NCBI GenBank assembly: GCA_003551745.1
Contig: PUNI01000152.1
Span: 1 to 5,071, forward strand
Length of the DNA: 5,071 bases
Reading direction: 5' to 3'
Source: Paracoccaceae bacterium
GTDB lineage: Bacteria; Pseudomonadota; Alphaproteobacteria; Rhodobacterales; Rhodobacteraceae
Shown: one piece after another, positions 1 to 5,071 of the stretch
Position numbering within the stretch: position 1 is the stretch's first letter
How the letters are laid out: each line of letters opens with the position of its first letter
Notes under the pieces: model-generated
What the model saw: only the letters and a program-made list of their open reading frames with translations
What the model was told of the DNA's origin: nothing
The model's database searches: none
Made by a program: the position numbers and the translations under genes

Positions 1-250
1 CCCGCCCCAGCGTCTGGTACAGCTCCATCGCCCATGTCCTGGGGTCGCCCGACTGGTCGATCAGCTCCTGTATCCTCTCCCCGAGTAGGTACTGGTAGAT
101 CTCCGCCGGGTCGTCCTCCTTGTTCAGACGCATCGGCGCCATCACCGGGGCTATCAGGTGTGCTGGGTAGCTCAGCCCCTTCGGCATCCATGGAACCCGA
201 CTCTCCGGGCTCCCCGTGTTGATCTCGTGAATTAAACCTCGTTCCTGCAT
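1..250 (-). CDS. Start of a downstream gene in the +1 frame, unknown function (partial)
   Basis: The frame starts at ATG 250-248 and runs off the left edge after 83 codons. It begins MQERGLIHEINTG, continues through VPWMPKGLSYPAHLIAP, and becomes an acidic, helix-forming stretch with DDPAEIYQYLLGERIQELI and then TWAMELYQTLGR. A perfect AAGGAGG lies six bases upstream of the ATG, and a TGA in the same frame directly precedes it. I counted 67 of 82 codons ending in G or C in this frame against 34 of 82 in the overlapping methyltransferase frame. The amino-acid pattern is also that of a folded protein, while the other frame gives a Gly/Asp/Pro-rich string. I do not recognise the family. Its position after a DarB-like methyltransferase makes a helicase or another co-packaged protein a reasonable guess, but no helicase motif is visible in these residues. 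Confidence 0.7.
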   Translation of the reverse strand, partial: MQERGLIHEINTGSPESRVPWMPKGLSYPAHLIAPVMAPMRLNKEDDPAEIYQYLLGERIQELIDQSGDPRTWAMELYQTLGR

Positions 251-3200
251 TCAAAACCTCCTTGAGGCCATCCCAGGTCTCATAGACTGGCGGCAACTGG
301 GCGGCCGGCAGGGGCATTTCGCTCTTGCCGCGGCCCTCGACCACAATCATATCGACCGGGAATCCTGCCCCTTGCTGAGCGTACAGGTCGCCCGACAGGG
401 TGAAGTGGTCAACGACGTTGTAGCGGTCGTACAGGTGGTAGTAGAAGCTGCGCTTTGCCTCTCCGTCGTATGACTTTTGACGCGCAGAATCAGAAAGGTT
501 CGGGGTGGCCCCGACGATAATTGCCGCGCGCCCGTTGTCTTCCAGGTGATTGTCCAGGGTCCGCAGCGCGATCGCATGATCGATCTGGTTCGTCTGGAAC
601 CCTCCGGCATCGAACGTCGCGGTCGCGCCACCCCTCTGGACGGTGCCGAACGGGGGGTTTAGTACAACCACCGGCACCCTCGGGAACGGCAGGGCCTCAG
701 TGGCCGCGTCCATCTGGCTCACGATATGATCGCCGGACAGGCGTAGCGCCGTGGCCCGGTCGCCGGCAAGCTCATTGGCGTAGCCGACCTTCTCCGACCC
801 CATCAGAAGCGCGCCATGCCCGGCGGTCGGGTCCAGGATGATCGTGTCCTGGCCGACCCCGGCCAAGTGGCCCGCAAGCCAGGCAATCGGGAGCGGTGTG
901 CTGTATTGCTGCATCGATACCGACGTGCTGCTCCGGCTGCTCAGGCGCGGCATCCGGCCGATCAGTTCGACCATGGCATCCAATGTGGCGGTCGTCGACC
1001 CACCGACGAGCCCATCCCGCCCCCCCGCGATCATGTCCTGGGCCACGCGCACCCCAGCCAATTCCACTTGGCTTTCGACCATCTTCGCCAGATCAGTTCC
1101 CGGATCTATCTTCTCGCCGACAATCTCGGCGAAGAACTTGCGAGTTTCTACGATCTTCGAGAAGTCCCTGCCCGCGCTCAGCGCCTGCTCGAAGTCGGCG
1201 CCGGCCCGCTCCATGCGCGCCTCGATGGAGTCGCCGGCCAAACGAAGCTCGTCGCGGAAATGCTTTATGTAGGGCCGGATGGAGTCGCCGAACGCCTGGA
1301 CCAAGGTCTCGATCAGCTTCTGGGCGGTGTGGCCAGCGTCGCGCGCGGCCTGCAGTGCCGCCTGGAAATGGGGCTTTGCCTTGGCGTAGGTCTGCGGGTT
1401 GAAGACCGGACCGGAACCGAACGTGCCGGGGTCGTCTCCCCCGAACAGCTTGCGCAGGCCCTCCAGGGCCTCCATTCCGGCATCACTCAGGTCGCCGCCA
1501 AGCTCACTGGCGATCCGCTTGACCTGCTCCGACCCTTGGGCGGCCGGGGCGGCCGGTGCGTCCGGGGCCGGGGCATCCGGGGCCGGGGCATCCGGGGCCT
1601 GCTCGGCGCCTGCTGCGGCATCAACCGCCTGATCAATGGCGGCATCGTCCATGCCAGCCAGTTCGTCTGCCAGGTCCTGCTGCGGCGGGGCATCCTCCGG
1701 CGGCTGGATAGGCTCAGCCTCCTTCGGCTCAACCAGGCTGGTCTGCTCCGGCCTGCTCCCGGCGAACAGTTCACCATCCCCCTGCATCATGTCGGGGCTT
1801 TGTTCGGTCCTCTGCGTGCGATCGGTCTCCGCGTCAAGCTGCGCCTGCTCCGTTTCCGATGGTCTCTGGCCCAGCAGGTCGCTCTCGCCCTCCTGCCCTG
1901 CCGCAGGAGCGGGTTCCAGGGACTGCTGGATGCGCTCGATGATCGCCCTTTGCGCATCCGACCGACTGCTCCGCCCTTGGTTGACCAGTTCCGCCTGCTC
2001 CGTAACGAACTGATTCAGTTCGGGGTTCGTGTTGATCTGCTCGACCAGCCGGACGATCGCCTCTGCGTCCGCCTTGGCCTGCTCGCTGCCGGCCTGATCC
2101 ACCACATTCTGCGCGCCGGCCTCGATCTCAGACTTGTTGCGGACCAATCCGGCCATCAGGGCCTTGTCGCGCTGCGCCCGGGATCGCACGCCATCAATCA
2201 GGCGAACCCGCTCCATCACAACCTTGTCGCTGACGCCGCCGAACATGTCACCTTGGTCCGCCCTGGCCTCGGTGGTGGCAATGTCCTCAAGCAGCGCGGA
2301 CACTTGCCCCATGGTCGTTGGCTTGAGCCGCGCAAGGGCGCGAATCGCCAATTCCTGCTGCGCCGGATCGCTGAACCGCTCGGCGGCCAACCCGGCGTGA
2401 GACGGATCCACATCGTTGTTCAGCGCCATCTGGGTCGCTTCGTCTGACAGATTCGCCAGGCGACGGCCGTCCCGCACGAGCGCACTGTTGGGCGGCAGGC
2501 TCTCGAGCTGGGTGGTGTCCGGCCGCGCGCGGAACACGCGGGCCGCGTCCCAAGCGGTGCCAGTGCCCTCGGCCAGGTTTTTCACGGCGGCGTAGGTGCG
2601 CGCATCCTCGGCTGTCCAGCCGTCCGACTCGCGCATGACCACGGCATCCAAGGTGATCGGGGCATGACCCTCGGCCATCAGGCGATTGGCCAAGCCGACG
2701 CGCTGGTGGCCATCAGCGATGAAGCGCCGGCCGTCGGCGCGCTCGTGAATGACCGTTCGGCCCGCGAGAAGGTCATCCCATTGCTGAACCCCCTGCAGTC
2801 TCTCGGTCAACCCATCCTCCCCAGCGTCCTTGAACTGGTAGGTTTCGGCATCGACTTCTACGGACTCGGCCGGCACACGCTGGCGAACCATGGGCCGGTC
2901 GGGCTGGGACGGCGTGAACAGGAACTCCTCGGCAGCGCGCTCTGCCTCCGTTGGTGCGGGCGCCGCTTCCGGCTGGGCCTGCTCGGGCGCAGCTTCCGGC
3001 GCGGCGGCATCGGCCGAAGCGCCATCCCCGTCTACCCGGGCATCGTCCCCATACCGCATCCGCAGGATGTCGGCCGGCGACCTTCCCTGCGCCTGGTCGG
3101 CCGGGACCGTCTGGAGCGGGCGGTCAAAATCAGGCGACCAGATCTCTGCCGATCCGTCAGCCTTGCGCACTACCTCTACGGTCATATCGCCTTGGCCGCG

Positions 3201-4976
3201 GTTGACCACATGCTCGGATGACTCGCCCTCACGCGCTGGCGCTGCCGGCTCCGGCGCGGCGGCCTCGGCCGGCTCCCCGCCCACAGTCCGATCGAAGGAG
3301 TCCAGCGTCGCCTCGTCCTGCCCAGTCTCTTCCGGATCCTCCTTCTTGGGCGCGCGTGGTCGGCGCGTGGTCGGCTTCGGTATCGGGACGCCGCCCGTCT
3401 TGGTGAGCGCGTTCATGAAGATGAACCCCAGGAAGCCGACCGCACCGCCCATGCCTGCGGCCTCGCTCACGTTTTCCCAGTGACTGCGCTCAGGGTCGTA
3501 TTCAAACTCGCCGGCGGTGTAGTTTTTAGAAAGCTCGTAGAAGCCCTCCAGTATGGACTCCTGAACGCCGATGATGGACGCCTCACCCAGCTTTCCCCAG
3601 ACGTTCTTGGCGCCCAGCCTCTGTAGCGGGCGCTGGATGAAAAACAGCGCGCTCGCGATCGGGGCCACCTGAGACGCGCCGACGCCGGCACCAATCAGCC
3701 TGGCCTTTGCGGCAATCTCCGGGCTGGCGCCGTGCAGCCTGGCATCCTGATCAAAATCGTAGCGCCCCATCATGGCCGCGGCCGATGCCGGGGCAACCGA
3801 TCCGCGAAGCGCCTGGCCGGTGGCGCCTCTGATGCCGACTTGGCCTACGGTGGGCGCAGCAGCCCGGCCGCGCGTGGCCAGGCCGAGCAAGCCGAACGCC
3901 AGAAAAGAGCCCAAGCCCTGAGCGAGCTGGCCGCGCGCAACGCTGTCCCGGTAGGCCCAGTGGTCTTCCCCGAACTGGCTTTGTGCCCAGTCATCTCCGA
4001 GCTTGTACACGGCGTCCCTGACGCGCTGGCCGAAGCCGACCGACTCACCATCAGTCTGTTCGCCTGACAGGCGCTCATTGATCTCGTCGGCCACATACCT
4101 TGGGCGCTCCGGCAGTTCGATGTCCGGATATTGCTCCATGAACGCGTCAAGAGTCCATGCCTCACCGGTGCCGGGATCCAATATTAGATGGCCTCCCTGC
4201 GTAAGGCCGTGGACCAGCGTCAGCCCCAGTTCATCACGAAGGAAGCCGCCAAGCTCCCTCGCATAGGCGCGGTTCCTGAAGCCCTGCGGAATGGCCTCTG
4301 CAGAGCCGGCGATTGACATTCCAGCCGTCGTCCTGCCCCCCTGAAGCACGTTGGCGCCGGTGGCCGCGGCCTCTCTCACGGCGCGCGGCAGGTACATCAG
4401 GACGCGCTTGGCCATGCTCTCGTCGGGCGTTCCTGCTACAGCGTCCCAATAGGAAAGCACCTCCTCGCCGATGGTCTCCAGCGGACCCATCGACCAATCA
4501 ACGGCTCGCTCCAAGTTCGAGCGGCTGGCGCGGTAGTCCTCGTTTTGCTCCAGCAGCCCCTTGTAGAAATCCCACGCCTGAATGTCGCCGGACTGAAGCG
4601 CCCCATCTACGAGTTCCTGCAGTTCCGTATGCGACCGGTCGATCGGGATGTCACGCTCGCGCATTCGGCGCTCGATCTCTTTCTGAGCCTCGCGATTGCC
4701 GGCCGCCCACGCTCTCTGGCGGGCATCCTGATAGACCTCGGGCTCGTACCCCTGCTCCGGCGTGGGCTCTTGGCGGCCATCATCCCGCTCCACTGGAGTT
4801 GGGGCCAGGCCGGCGTCCGTAGCCACACCGGTCAAGCCGCCGGTTTGCAGGGCGCCCTGATCGGCAGCCGGAGACAGCGCCCGATAGATCCTTGACCCAG
4901 ACCTGGCGGTCTCGATTTCCGAGCGAATCTCTTCGTCTGTGCGCACGCGGCCCATTCTGTCCATGGGCGCGCTCAC
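1..4976 (-). CDS. Giant polyvalent DarB-like protein: hydrophobic N-terminal region, ParB-like domain, N6-adenine methyltransferase (3' end unresolved)
   Basis: I translated this frame codon by codon and found no stop from GTG 4976 to the left edge (1,658 codons). An in-frame TGA lies shortly upstream of the start. GTG 4976 is chosen because it overlaps the upstream stop; ATG 4964 and ATG 4955 in the same frame are alternatives, and no strong Shine-Dalgarno decides between them. Residues about 80-530 are mostly helical with hydrophobic stretches near 351-367, 427-447 and 506-524. Residues 534-700 are an acidic Pro/Ala linker around a small segment. A ParB-like domain follows at about 699-818, a helical module at 819-1021, a low-complexity linker at 1022-1150, and a methyltransferase region at about 1196-1574. 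Known DarB-like proteins (phage P1 DarB) protect injected DNA from restriction; that role here is inferred. The frame stays open past residue 1574, but third-position G/C collapses there, so the true C-terminus is probably near position 255. Confidence 0.88.
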   Translation of the reverse strand, partial: MSAPMDRMGRVRTDEEIRSEIETARSGSRIYRALSPAADQGALQTGGLTGVATDAGLAPTPVERDDGRQEPTPEQGYEPEVYQDARQRAWAAGNREAQKEIERRMRERDIPIDRSHTELQELVDGALQSGDIQAWDFYKGLLEQNEDYRASRSNLERAVDWSMGPLETIGEEVLSYWDAVAGTPDESMAKRVLMYLPRAVREAAATGANVLQGGRTTAGMSIAGSAEAIPQGFRNRAYARELGGFLRDELGLTLVHGLTQGGHLILDPGTGEAWTLDAFMEQYPDIELPERPRYVADEINERLSGEQTDGESVGFGQRVRDAVYKLGDDWAQSQFGEDHWAYRDSVARGQLAQGLGSFLAFGLLGLATRGRAAAPTVGQVGIRGATGQALRGSVAPASAAAMMGRYDFDQDARLHGASPEIAAKARLIGAGVGASQVAPIASALFFIQRPLQRLGAKNVWGKLGEASIIGVQESILEGFYELSKNYTAGEFEYDPERSHWENVSEAAGMGGAVGFLGFIFMNALTKTGGVPIPKPTTRRPRAPKKEDPEETGQDEATLDSFDRTVGGEPAEAAAPEPAAPAREGESSEHVVNRGQGDMTVEVVRKADGSAEIWSPDFDRPLQTVPADQAQGRSPADILRMRYGDDARVDGDGASADAAAPEAAPEQAQPEAAPAPTEAERAAEEFLFTPSQPDRPMVRQRVPAESVEVDAETYQFKDAGEDGLTERLQGVQQWDDLLAGRTVIHERADGRRFIADGHQRVGLANRLMAEGHAPITLDAVVMRESDGWTAEDARTYAAVKNLAEGTGTAWDAARVFRARPDTTQLESLPPNSALVRDGRRLANLSDEATQMALNNDVDPSHAGLAAERFSDPAQQELAIRALARLKPTTMGQVSALLEDIATTEARADQGDMFGGVSDKVVMERVRLIDGVRSRAQRDKALMAGLVRNKSEIEAGAQNVVDQAGSEQAKADAEAIVRLVEQINTNPELNQFVTEQAELVNQGRSSRSDAQRAIIERIQQSLEPAPAAGQEGESDLLGQRPSETEQAQLDAETDRTQRTEQSPDMMQGDGELFAGSRPEQTSLVEPKEAEPIQPPEDAPPQQDLADELAGMDDAAIDQAVDAAAGAEQAPDAPAPDAPAPDAPAAPAAQGSEQVKRIASELGGDLSDAGMEALEGLRKLFGGDDPGTFGSGPVFNPQTYAKAKPHFQAALQAARDAGHTAQKLIETLVQAFGDSIRPYIKHFRDELRLAGDSIEARMERAGADFEQALSAGRDFSKIVETRKFFAEIVGEKIDPGTDLAKMVESQVELAGVRVAQDMIAGGRDGLVGGSTTATLDAMVELIGRMPRLSSRSSTSVSMQQYSTPLPIAWLAGHLAGVGQDTIILDPTAGHGALLMGSEKVGYANELAGDRATALRLSGDHIVSQMDAATEALPFPRVPVVVLNPPFGTVQRGGATATFDAGGFQTNQIDHAIALRTLDNHLEDNGRAAIIVGATPNLSDSARQKSYDGEAKRSFYYHLYDRYNVVDHFTLSGDLYAQQGAGFPVDMIVVEGRGKSEMPLPAAQLPPVYETWDGLKEVLNAGTRFNSRDQHGEPGESGSMDAEGAELPSTPDSPGDGADASEQGGRPGGDLPVPTRGEDTGADRPVGRPQDMGDGAVPDAGA
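255..1391 (-). other. DarB-like N6-adenine DNA methyltransferase domain (residues about 1196-1574)
   Basis: A helical lead-in (KAKPHFQAALQAARDAG, residues 1199-1215, then AFGDSIRPYIKHF) precedes the core, as in other DarB-like methyltransferases. The core has QQYSTPLPIAWLAGHLA (from residue 1356) as the motif X region. The S-adenosylmethionine-binding motif I is LDPTAGHGALLM (DPTAG at 833-819). An acidic ANEL follows at 1400-1403. The catalytic motif IV NPPFG is at residues 1440-1444 (NPPF at 659-648). The end of the domain carries YNVVDHFTLSGDLYAQQGAG and VDMIVVEGRGKS, conserved in the same family. All residues needed for adenine-N6 methylation are present, so the domain looks active. The target sequence is unknown. 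Confidence 0.9.
257..263 (-). promoter_or_regulatory. Strong ribosome binding site for the ORF starting at 250
   Basis: AAGGAGG on the minus strand is a full Shine-Dalgarno match, six bases before ATG 250. It lies inside the methyltransferase frame, where it encodes part of Lys-Glu-Val (residues 1572-1574). It is the best ribosome binding site I saw in the window and is far better than anything in front of the giant gene. It therefore supports a true gene start here, not a chance frame. Confidence 0.75.
1561..1599. repeat. 15-bp tandem repeat, about 2.6 copies, coding for a Pro-Ala-Pro-Asp-Ala linker
   Basis: On the plus strand the unit TCCGGGGCCGGGGCA occurs at 1561-1575 and, identically, at 1576-1590, followed by nine further matching bases. 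On the coding strand each unit adds five residues (PAPDA) to the linker before the methyltransferase, around residues 1126-1138. Because the unit is a multiple of three, copy-number change would lengthen or shorten the linker without breaking the frame. Confidence 0.85.
1914..2522 (-). other. Helical module following the ParB-like domain (residues about 819-1021)
   Basis: This stretch is rich in Ala, Glu, Gln, Leu and Arg with heptad-like spacing. It contains DQGDMFGGVSDKVVMERV near residues 907-924, then helices such as AEAIVRLVEQINTNPELNQF (residues 971-990). An FG-containing turn followed by a long helix and a run of helical repeats regularly follows the ParB domain in DarB-like proteins. 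I read it as the C-terminal helical part of the ParB-like unit, probably a scaffold or dimerisation region. No catalytic motif is visible. Confidence 0.55.
2523..2882 (-). other. ParB-like domain (residues about 699-818)
   Basis: The segment holds the ParB/sulfiredoxin-fold signature as found in phage and mobile-element proteins. A strand-rich start leads to RFIADGHQRVGLANRL (DGHQR at residues 755-759, positions 2714-2700), where the canonical ParB motif has a Gly and Arg pair. Next comes PITLDAVVMRESDG, and then the helix KNLAEGTGTAWDAARVF at residues 799-815, a form common in ParB domains joined to DNA methyltransferases. Canonical ParB proteins bind DNA and hydrolyse CTP. In polyvalent phage proteins the domain is thought to act on or bind DNA; which activity applies here cannot be read from the sequence. 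Confidence 0.85.
3393..3932 (-). other. Hydrophobic N-terminal region of the giant protein (residues about 349-528)
   Basis: Three uncharged, Gly/Ala/Leu/Phe-rich stretches are visible: residues 351-367 (SFLAFGLLGLA core), 427-447 (ending IASALFFI) and 506-524 (GAVGFLGFIFMNAL). Between the second and third is an aromatic and acidic segment, EGFYELSKNYTAGEFEYDP. There is no N-terminal signal peptide. Similar alternation of amphipathic and hydrophobic stretches occurs in large phage proteins that are stored in the capsid and ejected through the cell envelope. This resemblance is by eye and not to a named family; the segments could also be buried helices of a globular domain. Confidence 0.5.
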
Positions 4977-5071
4977 ATTACTCGAAATTCAAATGGGGGC
5001 TCCGGTCTTTCTCTTGGCTCACTCCGAGCCGGCGGCGCCCGCGGGTTCTCGGCGGCCCCGCGCAGTAGTTC
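4973..5071 (-). CDS. 3' end of an upstream gene, unknown function (partial)
   Basis: The reading frame enters from the right edge and stops at TGA (4975-4973). It gives 32 residues, starting ELLRGAAENPRAPPARS and ending in an Arg/Pro/Glu-rich tail PPFEFRVM. The TGA shares bases with a GTG that opens the giant gene, making a GTGA overlap typical of translationally coupled phage or operon genes; this is the main reason for choosing this frame. A competing frame ends at TAA (4980-4978) with the C-terminus DRSPHLNFE and has more G/C at third positions, but its Arg/Gly-rich composition looks like out-of-frame GC-rich DNA. The fragment is too short to name a family. Either way, the 100 bases upstream of the giant gene look coding, with no obvious promoter, so the giant gene is probably expressed from further upstream in an operon. 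Confidence 0.45.
   Translation of the reverse strand, partial: ELLRGAAENPRAPPARSEPRERPEPPFEFRVM

Noticed and set aside
34..222. 62-codon plus-strand frame at the left end
   Set aside because: Pro/Ser/Gly-rich translation with no motif, opposite the better-supported minus-strand gene that starts at 250.
347..631. 94-codon minus-strand frame with a GTG start
   Set aside because: It overlaps the catalytic part of the methyltransferase in a shifted frame, and its Thr/Arg/Ser-rich translation is a shadow.
816..2447. 543-codon open frame on the plus strand
   Set aside because: It is codon-aligned antisense to the giant gene. Stops there would need TTA, CTA or TCA codons in the real gene, which are rare at this base composition. 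Its translation shows no motif, while the minus strand carries the ParB-like domain and part of the methyltransferase.
2287..2553. 88-codon minus-strand frame inside the giant gene
   Set aside because: Out of frame with the ParB-like unit, Arg/Pro/Gly-rich, and without a ribosome binding site.
2664..3221. 185-codon open frame on the plus strand
   Set aside because: Same codon-aligned antisense effect, lying over the ParB-like domain and its acidic linker.
3335..3346. Internal AAGGAGG as a possible start of a shorter protein
   Set aside because: It encodes Lys-Lys-Glu in a linker and has no in-frame ATG or GTG at a usable distance.

Overview
The window is GC-rich, with coding frames that strongly prefer G or C at the third codon position. 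It is almost entirely filled by one very long reading frame on the minus strand. The content points to a bacteriophage, prophage or conjugative element of a high-GC bacterium, probably a proteobacterium. It does not look like a housekeeping chromosomal region. No tRNA, rRNA, CRISPR array, insertion sequence, promoter or terminator was recognised.

Layout, read in the direction of transcription (right to left). (1) 5071-4973: the last 32 codons of an upstream gene whose stop may overlap the next start in a GTGA arrangement. (2) From 4976 leftwards: a giant polyvalent protein of at least about 1,570 residues. It has an N-terminal region of about 530 residues with three hydrophobic segments, an acidic and Pro/Ala-rich linker, a ParB-like domain (DGHQR motif), a helical module typical of ParB-DarB-like phage proteins, a second low-complexity linker with a 15-bp tandem repeat, and a DarB-like N6-adenine methyltransferase domain (motif I DPTAGHG, catalytic NPPF). 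(3) From 250 leftwards: a second frame that begins with a strong ribosome binding site and ATG, and runs off the left edge.

The domain order after the N-terminal region is that of the DarB-like antirestriction proteins. These are packaged in the phage head and delivered with the DNA to protect it from host restriction. The hydrophobic N-terminal region would suit an ejected virion protein, but that is inference. In P1 DarB the methyltransferase is followed by a helicase in the same chain; here no helicase motif lies in the window.

The main puzzle is at the left end. The methyltransferase frame stays open to the edge, but codon statistics show that real coding moves to the +1 frame at about 250. 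The switch point reads AAGGAGG-TTTTGA-ATG. Removing one T would end the methyltransferase gene at TGA immediately before the new ATG. This could be an indel (biological or sequencing), a recoding site or an unusually long gene overlap.
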